Positions 24,921 through 36,637 of a stretch of 64,000 nucleotides of DNA are shown here, one piece after another. The DNA comes from Punica granatum (lineage: Eukaryota > Streptophyta > Magnoliopsida > Myrtales > Lythraceae), in NCBI RefSeq assembly GCF_007655135.1, contig NC_045127.1, positions 37,583,538-37,647,537 of the forward strand, in the 5' to 3' direction. Numbering within the stretch: the stretch's first letter is position 1; each line of letters starts with the position of its first letter. A model generated the notes under the pieces. That model worked only from the letters and a program-made list of their open reading frames with translations. It had not been told where the DNA came from and did not search any database. A program made the position numbers and the translations under genes.

Positions 24921-26855
24921 ATGGCAGGGAGCACTTCTAGTACTTTCTGTTTGCGATCCGTCCTTGATAAGGACAAACTGTCAGGGAATAATTTCCTTGG
25001 TTGGTATCGAAACTTGAGAATTGTTCTCACCCAAGAAAAGAAACTATATGTCTTAGAGCAACCTCTTCTTGCGCCACCACCTGACGATGCCCCCCAAGCT
25101 GAGAAAGATGCTTATAGTAAGCATCATGATGATGCCGTAAACGTCGGATGTCTCATGTTAGTCACCATGGACTCGGAGCTTCAGAAGCAACATGAGAACA
25201 TGAAGGCGTACGATATGATCGTGCATCTCAGGCAGCTCTATCAAGAGCAGGCCCGACATGAGAGATTCGAGATCTCTAAAGCACTTTTTCAGGCAAGGTT
25301 GACTGAGGGTAGCCCGGTGGGTCTTCATGTACTCAAGATGATTGGGTACGTCGAGACTCTGGGAAGACTGGGATTTCCTCTGGGTCAAGAGTTGGCCACG
25401 GATTTAGTCCTACAGTCGCTGCCCAGCAGTTATAGTCAGTTCATCATGAGCTATAATATGAATGACTACAATAAACCATTGCCTGAACTGCTTAACATGT
25501 TGAGAACAGCTGAGCATGATATCAGTAAGGGGACGTCTGTTCTAATGGTCCAGGGGACCAAAAGAAAGGGCAAGGGCAAGAGTAAAGGCCAGAGGGCTAA
25601 AGGTGCATCCAAGTATGACTTGGGTGCGTTGAAGCCTAAAGCCAAGGTGGCAAAGAATGATTACTGCTTCCATTGTGGCAACACTGGACATTGGAAGCGG
25701 AATTGTAAGGTATACCTAGAGGAGTTGAAGAAGAAGAAGGGAAGTGAGACTTCTACTTCAGGTATCCATGTTATAGAGATCAATGTATCTACTACTTCTA
25801 CATCTTGGGTATTAGATACCGGGTGTGGTGCTCATATTTGTGGAAATATGCAGGACCTAAAGAACAGTAGATCGTTGGCAAAGGGCGAGGTGGACCTACG
25901 AGTTGGAAATGGAGCAAGAGTTGCTACATTAACTGTAGGGACTTATCACTTAGTTTTGCCTACTGGGCTAGTATTAGATCTTAACGACTGTTATTATGTA
26001 CCTGCTATTAGTAGAAACATAATATCTGTTTCTTGTTTGGACAAGAAGGGATTTTGTTTCACTATCAAGAACAAGTGTTGTTCTATGTACATGAATGATG
26101 TATATTATGGCAGTGCACATTTAAGTAATGGTCTGTATGTTCTTGATCTAGATACGCCTATTTATAATGTGGAAACCAAACGGCTCAAATCTAATGATTC
26201 GAACCCGACTTACCTCTGGCATTGTCGTTTAGGCCATATTAGCGAGAATCGCATCTCTAGACTCCATAAGGATGGATTACTGGACTCGTTTGATTTAGAA
26301 TCGATCGAGACATGCGAACCTTGCTTAATGGGGAAAATGACTAAGGCCCCTTTTACCGGAAAAGGTGAGCGAGCTAGTGATCATCTGGCTCTCATACATA
26401 CTGATGTATGTGGACCAGTGAACAAGCTTGCTAGAGGTGGGTATCTCTACTTCATTACATTTACTGATGATTTCAGTAGATTTGGATATGTGTATTTGAT
26501 GAAACACAAATCTGAATCCTTTGAAAAGTTCAAAGAATTTAAGAATGAAGTGGAGAATCAGTTGGGTAAGAGCATTAAAGTTCTTCGATCAGATCGAGGA
26601 GGTGAATATTTGTTCTATGAGTTTGCTGACTATCTTAAACAGTGTGGGATTTTATCTCAACTGACTCCACCTGGAACACCACAGTGGAATGGTGTAGCTG
26701 AGAGGAGGAATCGAACTTTATTAGATATGGTTCGATCTTTGATGAGTCATGCAAACTTACCTGACTCCTTCTGGGGATATGCTCTACAGACAGCTGCTCT
26801 CATATTAAACAATGCTCCGTCGAAATCAGTTGAAAGGACACCATATGAGATGTGA
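24921..26855 (+). pseudogene. Copia gag, protease and integrase part of polyprotein
   Basis: I chose the ATG in ACCATGGCAGG because of its strong plant start context; an ATG 12 bp upstream is in frame. Domains in order: gag with the LSGNNFLGWYRNLRIVL motif; zinc knuckle CFHCGNTGHWKRNC (25665-25706); aspartic protease DTG (Asp at 25815); His/Cys pre-integrase module (LWHCRLGH ... CEPCLMGK); integrase core with Asp 26403, Asp 26592 and Glu 26700. The frame is closed by TGA at 26853-26855 where family members usually have Trp, and the same frame continues after it. All catalytic residues named are present, so a truncated gag-protease-integrase product remains possible. The reading is labelled broken because RT is cut off. 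Confidence 0.88.
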
Positions 26856-28874
26856 TATGGGAAGCGTCCCAAGATGTCTTTTCTAAAAATATGGGGTTGC
26901 GAAGCTTATGTGAAGAGATTGTCTTCGGATAAGCTTGGCCCTAAATCGGACAAATGTTACTTTGTGGGGTATCCTAAGGAAACTCGAGGATACTATTTCT
27001 ATAATCCCATCGAGGGCAAAGTGTTTGTCGCTCGAACTGCGGTATTCCTTGAGAAAGAGTTTCTCTTCAAAGGAACTAGTGGGAGGAAATTAGAACTTGG
27101 GGAAGTTCTACCACAAAATGACATTGACCAATCGACGGGCGATGTTGCAGAACAAGTACCACAAGTTGTTGTGGCACAATCTTCTACACAGGTGACACGG
27201 GAGCCTCGTTGGTCTAGTAGGATACGTCATGAGCCCGAGAGATATGGATTTCTCGTGACTCAAGACAATGACGTATTGCTCATAGATAATGATGAGCCTA
27301 CAACCTATGCGGAAGCCGTAATAGGCCCTGACTCTGAGAAATGGCTGGAGGCCATGAGATCTGAGATGGAGTCCATGTACACTAACCAAGTATGGACTTT
27401 GGTTGATCCACCTGAATGGGCAAAACCCATTGGGTGTAAGTGGGTCTTCAAGAAGAAGACTGATATGGACGGTAATGTGATTACCTTTAAGGGCCGACTT
27501 GTGGCAAAAGGTTTCAAACAAGTTCATGGTGTTAACTATGACGAAACTTTTTCCCCGGTGGCTATGCTTAAATCCATAAGGATCTTGCTTGCAATTGCAG
27601 CTTATTATGATTATGAGATCTGGCAAATGGATGTCAAAACTGCTTTCCTGAACGGGAAGCTCCTCGAGGATGTGTATATGACACAACCTGAGGGTTTTGT
27701 CGATCCACATAGTGCCGGAAAGGTTTGTAAGCTACAACGGTCTATTTATGGGCTGAAGCAAGCTTCCAGGAGCTGGAATCTTCGTTTTGATGATGCAATC
27801 AAAGAGTTTGGTTTCATTAAGAATGAAGATGAACCCTGTGTTTACAAGAAGGTTAGTGGGAGCGTAGTGATCTTCTTGGTGTTGTATGTAGACGACATAC
27901 TTCTGATCGGAAATGACATTCCTTCCTTACAGTCTGTGAAGACTTGGTTGGGAAGGTGTTTCTCTATGAAGGACTTAGGCGAAGCTACCTATGTGCTAGG
28001 TATCAAGATCTATAGAGATAGATCCAGGAGACTGCTTGGCCTAAGTCAGAGTGCATACATAGATAAAGTGCTTCGGCGTTTTAGCATGCATGATTCTAAG
28101 AAAGGGTCGCTGCCTATGTTACATGGCATAAGCCTTTCGAAGGCTCAGAGTCCTTCTACTCGAGAGGAGAGGGACCGCATGAATAGGATTCCATATGCGT
28201 CAGCTATTGGATCCATCATGTATGCTATGTTATGCACTCGATCAGATGTCTCGTATGCTTTGAGTATGACGAGTCGATACCAATCAGATCCAGGTGAAAG
28301 ACACTGGATTGCAGTAAAGAACATCCTTAAGTACTTACGAAGGACTAAGGAGATGTTTTTGGTATATGGAGGCGAAGAAGAGCTCGTTGTAAGAGGTTAC
28401 ACCGATGCTAGCTTCCAGACCGATAAGGACGACAGTAGATCGCAGTCAGGGTATGTGTTCTGCCTGAATGGAGGTGCTGTGAGTTGGAAGAGTTCCAAAC
28501 AGGAGACAGTAGCCGATTCTACCACAGAGGCCGAGTATATTGCTGCCTCTAACGCTGCAAAAGAGGCCGTTTGGATCAAGAAGTTCGTGACAGAACTTGT
28601 TGTGGTTCCTAGCATCGCAGACCCAGTGGATCTCTATTGTGACAACAATGGAGCCATTGCGCAAGCTAAGGAACCCAGGTCTCACCAGCGATCCAAACAT
28701 ATACTCAGGCGCTTCCATCTCATTCGCGAGATCATCGACAGAGGAGATGTGAAGATATGCAGAATACCAACAGATGAGAATCTCGCAGATCCACTTACGA
28801 AGCCTCTTGTGCAGCGCAAGCACGAGGCTCACACTAGATCTATTGGCATAAGACATGTGCCAGATTGGCTCTAG
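26856..28874 (+). pseudogene. Copia reverse transcriptase and RNase H part of polyprotein
   Basis: In frame with the upstream part but separated from it by the single TGA at 26853. The integrase C-terminal region (FLKIWGCEAYVKR) comes first, then a variable linker, then RT from about 27385 (VWTLVDPPEWAKPIGCKWVF), WQMDVKTAFLNG, IYGLKQASRSW and active site YVDD (27885-27896). RNase H follows with TDASFQTD, the TEAEYIAAS motif and DNNGAI. The frame ends 14 bp before the 3' LTR. No other lesion was seen over about 2 kb, consistent with a young element whose only visible defect is the upstream stop. Confidence 0.88.
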
Positions 28875-28877
28875 TGC

Positions 28878-28888
28878 AAGTGGGAGAT
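28878..28888 (+). other. Copia polypurine tract
   Basis: AAGTGGGAGAT directly precedes the 3' LTR, a typical form for plant copia elements. Confidence 0.85.
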
Positions 28889-30564
28889 TGTTGGGAATTG
28901 GTGTATGCCCTAGAGGCAATCTATAATCAGTTTTGTAATATGATATCTATTTCATTATAAAACGAGGCATATCTGTTATTGTGTAGATTGCGCTAAATAT
29001 GATTTTACACAATAATGTCCTTGGAATAGTAGGTTCAATAGGCATCAAGTGTGACTTGATTGTGAGATCCTATAATTACTGAACATTATTCCTAAATGTC
29101 CATAGTCAAAGTATTATCGTTAATTAGGACAACGGTAATACGGTTAGACTAGTGTGAGTGTTGATTGATGACCAAATCTCATAGGTCATGGATATGGAGA
29201 TATCAAATCACACCACATGTATACATTAAGAGTAATGTGTATTGGACTGACCCGCCATGAGATTGCTACATGGGTTGTTACGTGACTGTCATTAGCATAT
29301 CTCAAAGTAACTATAGTGTAATGGTCCTTTGACTTGAGGTCACCATGGATTCCTACGTGTAATGTCGTATATTTTGATACTGTCAAACGCCACCGTAACT
29401 GGTTGGTTATAAAGATAGTTATTGGGTATGCCACAAAGCATGGAAAAGAATGTGAGTGACCAAGATAGGATTTGTCCCTCCTACGAAACGGGAGCGATAT
29501 CTCACGGCCACTTGGTGGTTAAGTCTAAAAGTGTATGCATACCCAAATGAGTCGATATAATGATATCGAGCTCATTTGCTCTGATAGACTTACCCGGTAA
29601 ATCAAGAAAGAGAGATATTAAGCCATACAAGGATGTCATCGACCATGCCTTGGGCTCAATAGAGATATAGAGGACAATGGATTATATTACACGGTAATAT
29701 AGGTCACGAGGTTCGTCGAGAAATTGACTTTCCGATTACTTGAGTAACAGTGATGCATTGCTAGATGCCGCTCACTGTTTGTAATATTAAAATAGAGATT
29801 TCGATATTACTATCAACGTAATTGGGAACCTACAGGGTCACACACTACGACTAACTTGACGAGATATTTTGAAACAACAAAATTGTCTAATAAAGATTAG
29901 ATGATTTATGGTGCGACCGATTAATCGGATATTTAATGAGATTAAATTTGCCGATTAATTAGACCCGATTTATTAGATTTAATGGTGTGCTAAGTGGTTA
30001 TTTTTATGGAACCACTTGGAGCCAATTATAGAAAGAAACATGGGCCAATTGTATGATAACACTTAGCTATACACATGGACTAATTAAATGATGTCACCTA
30101 GACTTACACATGTCACTTGGAGCCTTGATTCTCCTTAATCCCACATCGGTGGGGCTTTGAATTTGTCTTCCCCATATTGCTTATAAAAGGGGCAGCATGC
30201 ATGTTTAGATATAAGAGATATATATACATGTATATGGGTGTACGTGTATAAGTGTAAGGAAATTCAAGTTGAATTGTTCAATTTGAATTAATCCTACTAG
30301 TCTAATAAATTTCGGGTGTCGCATCGGGGTGTTTCTTTCGAGTGTTGGTCGCTAGCACCGCCGATCTCGAAAACTCGTCGACAAAGTCGGTGTGGATACC
30401 AGTAGAGGCGTCACGCGTGGGACGCTCGGTCGACAACTTTAAATATTCCAGGTACGCTTTTATTTACTCTTACTCTTCTAGTAGGTCTTGGAATTAGTTT
30501 CACGGGTAAGAAATTTTGAATTTCTGTTCCTTTTTACGCTTCCGTTAGCCCCGTGGAACTAGCA
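28889..30564 (+). repeat. Copia 3' LTR
   Basis: Same length as the 5' LTR, one difference seen (G at 30452), with its TATAAAA at 30182-30188. Followed by TTTAC. Confidence 0.95.
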
Positions 30565-30569
30565 TTTAC
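30565..30569 (+). repeat. Target site duplication of copia element (right, TTTAC)
   Basis: Pairs with 22539-22543. Confidence 0.9.
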
Positions 30570-33048
30570 TTCCCGTATTCTTATAATGTTTGCTGTCATG
30601 ATATGATACCAAGGTGGAAACGGACTCGAATCTAGGTCGAAGAGACCATGACGGCGCGGGAGAACCAAGAGTACCCTTCGGTCATACCCTACGGGGATGA
30701 ACCGAGAGGTCCTCATGATTCTTTCGGGCCACCCGTGGCCTCTTTGTCTCGATTCGGGATGGATTCCACGTTTTATTTTAGCTTATCATTATCACATGAG
30801 TCGGTGTCGCTTTATCGATTCCTTTTAAATACGATATTTGCGGTTGCATCACGTGCTTGTTTGCGCACCCAAGATCATGGCGGCATCGGCTTTATAGAAT
30901 GTGTGTTATTATCATGTTTGACGTTTCATACATGCAAGAAACGATTAGAACCGATACGAGAGACCATCCGGAATTCAAATTGAGTCAAGGAAATATTCGG
31001 TCATCTCCATTATGGAATGACCGAATTCCCCGTGACCCTCTTTGAGTTTAAGTTGGCCTCTTTTGTAGCTTCGAAATCGGCTCTTGGAATTGGGTGTAAT
31101 TTCTTTTTTCATTTAGTCGTTGATTACGCGTTAGCTCCCATGTTAGGCGCGTTAGTTTTGGACGATCGCCCATCGAACCCATAAGATTCGTGACTCAAAG
31201 ACATAATCACTAAATAATCCCACAAACAGGGAAATGGGACGTGTCATTTGACTAATTAAACCATTTGGCCTAAATAATTGGACAAACCGAATATCAATTT
31301 GTAAACGCATCGATGGTTCACAAAATGGCGGAAATGCCCTTTTCTTTAAAAGCCTACAACTTCAAAGCACCGAGACGTGTGACGCGAATAGAATTGGTGT
31401 CTAGCGAGTACTCGCGTACTATGACTCGAGTCCGGGCCCAATTTGAGGCGACTCAAGTCGAGATGCGCGAGTCCCCTTTAGACGTCTTCGTGTCACACGA
31501 TCTTCAATTTATATGTGAACTACACACATTCTACCACTCAAGGGCATAGTCGTCATTCCGTGATTCATTGACATTCTAGGCATTAGGGAGTTGGAAACAC
31601 CTTGATCTATGGACGAAAAAAGGGCGACCCGTTCGAGTGTAAGTTTCATTTGCAGGGCCCATTCCGTCCACTTTCGGTGTTTTTATCCCCCTATTGTAAA
31701 TTCGGTGGTGGGCATTTTCATTTCCATTGCAAAACACGAAAAACCGGATTAATCATGCATCTGACTTAATCAAACATTAGATAATTGATAGGTGAAACGC
31801 TAGGTTCCAATCTAGAGTCAAAAATACAACTTTGGCTAATTCGGTGAAACCATAGTGACACATCACTGAATAAAGTGTTAAAACAAATTCACACATGTAA
31901 TCGGCCTAGAACCATATTCCAGCCCACCTCTTTGTTTGCCTAGGTTAGATACATTGTTTGCTAATAAACCCCGGTTAATAACTGATTAAATCATGTACAT
32001 TCGACTTAATATACAACTTGTCTATATTTATCTATATTTGTCAGTTATTGTCTGTTTTTTCATCAGTTTTATCAGTCTCCTTCTGTTTTCCATTTGTTTT
32101 TGCTGCTTTGTTGCGGTTCGGGTCCGAGCCCATAGGTTACGTGTTGCTCGGGGTCCAACGCCCCAAATCACCGAACACGAGGTCCAACGCCTCCTAACTC
32201 ACTGAGCGCGTGCAACCCGAGTGCGGAATGAGATCTAGCCTCGAGTCACCATCACATCCTGAGTATGGCCTATGTGGAAGGCAACTTGGATTGGATGTGT
32301 GAAACGCGTTTAGATATCACCCGGGAGCTCGATCGGTCCAACGGTTACAGTGGGAACCAATCGGTTCTCCTGCAGACCGTTGGTTCGATCGAACCCGACC
32401 CCCGGCTCCTTGAGCCCGCGTTGCCTTAATTTATTTATCGGTTATTCAAAACATACGGTGAGCCGGAGCGGAATATTGGCCCAATGCAAACCGATCGAGA
32501 TCCATTCACTTATTCAGTTGTATTTTGTAATTACTCGAGGGAACATTACGAGGATTTGTTTGTACATTCATTCATTCATTTGTAAGGATCCCCGATCGGC
32601 GAGCGAGAGGTCCGAGTGTCGAACTGGTTAAGTTGGTCTATTGTTACTAAGAGAGGAGTAAGCTCGAATACTCGTGGTCTCGGTTCGCGCAAGAAATCGA
32701 CCTTCACGGTCCGACGAACTGTAACGCGAAGATAGTGAACCAATTCCTCGACGCACAAGCCTACTCATCCTTCGGGTTCTTGGCCCAACTTGATCAATTT
32801 ATCGACTTTACGCTGTCAAAACGAGCGAGTCAAGTGCAACCTTAAATCACATGGTAAATAAACAAAACGGCAAGCCTAGCAAACTAGAGTACCGAAAGGG
32901 CGTGCGGGATATAGGCTCGCACGTAATAGAACCCCCGAATTCGAAATTTTCAGTTCCGCACGACCATTGCCTTAGCATTTAGGTGTACCCCATACCCCTA
33001 GACCCGAGCGACTCAACGGCCCTCGACCTACGAGTCGTAAACAGTAAG
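30570..33048 (+). repeat. 3' LTR (copy C), second part, after copia insertion
   Basis: Continues copy C and aligns with copy A from about 2560 to 4899; shared strings include gagtcggtg, aagatcatggcg and aaagggcgtgcgggatatagg. With the first part, and removing copia plus one TTTAC, the LTR is about 5.28 kb, shorter than copy A mainly because of the 490-bp promoter deletion. No gene. Confidence 0.75.
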
Positions 33049-33120
33049 TGACGACTCCTTCTCACGCGCGTTCGTCGCGCGTCCCCGGGAAGGTGGACAC
33101 TCCCAAGCCGCGTTGCATAG
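33049..33120 (+). other. Primer-site-like motif and leader fragment after LTR C
   Basis: TGACGACTCC begins here, then leader sequence shared with copy A (cccgggaaggtggacactcc) to about cgttgcatagg. A normal 3' LTR should be followed by flanking DNA, not by a leader. This suggests that C was shared by two elements in tandem and the second was deleted. Confidence 0.5.
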
Positions 33121-36100
33121 GTTTCGAGCATGCAGGATTTGCTATGATATTGAAATTTGCAATTTGCACAAAATCCGAGAAATGAATTTCATCGAGGTAA
33201 AGAGACCGTTCTTAACCCGAATAAGGTAAAAGAACTCTCGGCTCTTTCCTCTTGGGAATAGTCGTGGGTTTCCTTGACCCTTTTCGGGTTTCAAGCGTTC
33301 TCTTTAACCCAATTTCGACTATTTCTCGCATGCTCAAATGTTAAACCCAGTAAATAACACGTATTTAACAAAAGTTGGTATCGCCATGAGTTTGAAAAGT
33401 GCATTTAAACATACAAACACGCACAAACACGTTATTTATAGAATCGATAAAACAATACCGGCTCCATGGATGCTGGAAAGTATAAAAGTTCGGGAAACAA
33501 CTCAAATCTGGGCAAGGAAACCGGTCTTGACTCGAAAAGGTCAAGAATACACCTCGGTTACCTCTTCAAGAGGTTAATCCGAGAGGTGCCTTGGCTTTTC
33601 CAGGTCGATATGGTTTCCTCAACTTCAATTTAAATATTTCCCGACATGCTAGTACGTAATACGATGACAAACATGCATGATATAACATGGAAATGCATAA
33701 AAGAAATGATCTTGAAGATAAAACATGCTTGAAACGCCTTATAACTCTGTAAACGCAACAAAAATGTAAAAGTTCTAGCTCCTCTAAGTCGAGAATGGTT
33801 ATACCTAGGCCCGGGATGTGGGATGGGACGGTAAAAAGTCGAGTTGGACCGTTGGTGGGTCGGTTTTGGGCTGTTTTGGCTTGAACAGACCCGAATGGTA
33901 ACAACAAACCCGGCTAGAAGTTGTCTCGACCAGACTGGGCAGTTTTCGGGTCAAACATCTTCACGGTGTCTCCAGATGGAATTTTGATGCAAGCTTAGTG
34001 GTTCCCGACTCCTAAGAGACCCCCGGAGGTGGCTATGGTGGGCGTTTGGTTCTAGACCAATCGGGTTGACCCGTATAGCCCTGCAAAGATCACGGAAAAC
34101 ATAGTACGTCTGGAAAACAGACCCGATTGGGCAGTTTTTCGGTCGGACGTCACCACGGTGTCTCCCGATGGAATTTTGAGGCAAGACCAATGGCTCCCGA
34201 CTCCTAACTGACCCCCGAAGGTGGCTGTGGTGGTTGTTTGGTTTCAGACCTGTCGGGTTGACCCGTATAGCCCTACAAAGAACACGGAAAACAGAGTACG
34301 TCTGGAAAACAGACCCGACTGGGCAATTTCGGGTCGGATTTCACCACGGTGTCTCCCGATGGAATTTTGAGGCAAGGTCAGTGACTCCCGACTCCTAGCT
34401 AACCCCTGGAGGTGACAGTGGTGGTCGTTTTGCGAAAAGAGTCTTGAATCGACCCGATCTACAAGAAAACAACAAGAACAATTAGAAAATTCGACCCGAT
34501 TGGGCAGTCGGGCTGTTTCTTCATGCTGGGTTAAAACTAACAGGTTTTTCTTGGATTTCTTGACTCCTTGACACCTAGGGTTGTGTGGGGAGGTGTTTGA
34601 TGGGTTTTGGCAACTCAAACCGACCCGGAAGGCCTTGAAACCCGGGTCGCCATTTTTGACTCAAGAAGACCGTTTTTTGGGTTCGGTTCTGTGGTGGCTG
34701 TTCCAATGGGTTGGAGGTTTCAAACTTAAAATCTAAGCTCGAAAATTGATAGAGGGGGTCGAAAACATGTGGGATAAGAAGTTTGGATTTAAGCCGGGAT
34801 GGTAAATACCATAATTCCGACTTAAGTCTTTGGTGTTTTGCTTGGTTTCTGCTTGCCCTTGCTTGCTGCGATTTTTTCTGGAGCTAAGGGGGAGTTGAGA
34901 GCTTCTTGAAGAGTGAGAAATGCTAGAGAGATGGTGTGTGATGAGTTGTGATTAAGTTAATGACATTTGGACAATATATAGGCAAAGATTAAGTGTAATT
35001 AAGTGAAACAAAGTGCAATTAAGCCGTTGATTAGGGGGTTTCCGAATTTTTAATGAGGATGGGGATGAAGACTTCTTCAAATGCATTAATGAAGAAGATC
35101 CAAATGCATTGATGAAGGTGGAGTGTGAAATGAGATTGTGGGCTTGATATTTTGGAGAAGGATAATGCAAGTTGGCTTCTTGATTTGATGAAGAAGATGA
35201 CAAAGGAGGGGCGGCAATGTCAATTTGCAGCTGCCTTAGGGCAAACCGTGGGCTCTATGGGTCATGAGAGGAGTTCGGGACAAATTTCGGGTCTCGATTA
35301 ATCACGTGTTCGAGGTTCGTGACTCAAACGAACGTCGAATTGTCAATGTACGCGCGAAAACAGTTCAAACGAGCCTAAGATTGTCCATTTTGCCCAAAAG
35401 AATGTTCGTGTGGTTTTTGGGCTCGGAAGGCGATTTTGCTTGTTTCAGACAATCAGAGCAAAGTTAGCCGTTTTTGAATGCGCATCTCATATCTGCATTC
35501 CGTATTGGTCATTTTGACATGCATTGTCAATCAGACCGAATAATTGACCCTTAAGCCAGTATTGCAAATGTGAAGCTGGAGACGTCCTAGGAGTCCGAAG
35601 CCAGATTTTTCATAATGCTTTCTAAGTTGCTTAGATGATCCGGAGATCACTGCGATCTCTGTTCGTTGAGAATGAACTCCGAAGGATTGAAAAAGTGCAT
35701 CTGAAACCCTAAAAGTACTATTTTGAGGGCCTAAATGGATTGTGAGATCCCGTCTGAGGATTTCACATAGAGCGTTGGGATAAGCGGCACTGGGTTGGCC
35801 AACCATCTGGTGTCAAGTTTTAGCAAAAAGGACCTCCGGTTATGAATTTCCGTAAAAAACGGTCTTTTCTGTCATTCGGAGGTCATTCGGGAAACTGAAA
35901 GGGATATTACAGTCTGATTTGCCCAATTGCGTATGTCCGTTGTAGTTTTTGGAGCAATGCATGGCTAACTTGGTTTGCCGATGTTCTGTCAGACCAGTCT
36001 CCGGAAATAGTTTTCCGTTGAGAGGTACGCTCGTTCTCCCTGTCGGGAGTCATTCGAGGAGTCTGTGTGACTTCCGAAGAGCAATCTAAAGCGACACTCA

Positions 36101-36589
36101 TGCTCTGCAAAATTGTTGGATGTGACTACATCTGACATCGGACATTAACTTTTCTTTGGTGAACCGGCATTTTAGACTCCTACTAAAAAGTTGTCTGTAT
36201 TCATAAAATTGCTTTGTATAGAGCAGATGATATACGAAATAAGTTCTGAGACACTTTTCCTCCGTTTGGCACCAAGGGATTTTTGGAGTCCAATATTGGA
36301 TATTTTCTGATGATCGAGTGAACCAGCAGAAAATGGCATTATCAGCGATGTATTCTGAAAACACCGGTTTGGATACCGTCTAGGCTCCTTGTTTGCTCTA
36401 TATGTCGCTGGATGATTCTATATGATCTTCTGTCATGTGCTTGAATCATCTGCCTAATTCTGTTGACTTGAGAATGAATGACAATTTGCTGCTCTGTCGA
36501 GGCTTCTTCTGTATCGATGCTCAAGTCGTAGTCTGAATTGTTGTTGATAGGCATCGCCTGAACTGGTGAGCCAAAATAGGGTGTTGACA
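33121..36589 (-). repeat. Reverse-oriented Tat/Ogre LTR D, 5' part
   Basis: On the minus strand it begins TGTCAACACCCTATTTTGGC at 36589, homologous to the TGTCAGCACCCC LTR start. It continues through a TATA motif (about 34980-34974), three 191-bp tandem units and a region matching copy A up to about position 2890. There it meets the leader of copy C. The 3' part is absent but is matched by the reverse fragment at 6837-8945. Strongly diverged from A, B and C, so it is an older or different subfamily. Confidence 0.7.
33890..34460 (-). repeat. Three 191-bp tandem units in LTR D
   Basis: CACGGTGTCTCC starts at 33962, 34154 and 34345 (the first copy continues differently after CTCC). The units are reverse-complement relatives of the 190-bp repeat in LTR A. 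Confidence 0.85.
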
Positions 36590-36637
36590 CACCTTCTCAG
36601 GGTACGTGTGACGGACACGCGTAAGAAGGAGTCGTTA
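36590..36637 (-). other. Primer-site-like motif and short leader between LTRs E and D
   Basis: On the minus strand, TAACGACTCC (36637 to 36628) follows LTR E, then a leader of about 38 bp (acgcgtgtccgtcac included) runs straight into the LTR D start. The whole internal region of an element is thus missing between two LTRs in the same orientation. Confidence 0.5.

Larger units (their letters stand above)
22544..30564 (+). mobile_element. Ty1/copia retrotransposon, Angela/BARE-like (Tork group)
   Basis: Complete structure: two 1676-bp LTRs (TG...CA), primer site, gag-pol, purine tract and 5-bp TTTAC duplication. The LTR opening TGTTGGGAATTGGTGTATGC and the following CCCTAGAGGCAAT resemble those of Angela/BARE elements, and the gag-protease-integrase-RT-RNase H order is that of copia. 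I saw only one difference between the LTRs (A at 24107, G at 30452), so the insertion is recent. It sits in an older Tat LTR. One in-frame stop breaks the polyprotein. Confidence 0.93.
8946..33048 (+). mobile_element. Degraded Ty3/gypsy Tat/Ogre-type retrotransposon with nested copia
   Basis: The 5' LTR starts TGTCAGCACCCC. The order is gag, protease, intron, RT, RNase H, a second (archaeal-type) RNase H, integrase, a repeat-rich 3' UTR, a purine tract and a 3' LTR beginning with the same TGTCAGCACCCC. The protease-RT intron, second RNase H and very long LTRs are Tat/Ogre traits. The element is dead: the 5' LTR lacks its 3' half and primer site, the coding region has at least ten in-frame stops and several frameshifts, and the 3' LTR has lost its promoter. 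No Ogre ORF1 was seen, consistent with the 5' deletion. No target duplication was found at 8941-8945. Confidence 0.8.

Noticed and set aside
22841..29434. Identical 82-codon minus-strand open frames in the two copia LTRs
   Set aside because: Identity reflects the near-identical LTRs; no coding signature or known LTR-encoded protein.
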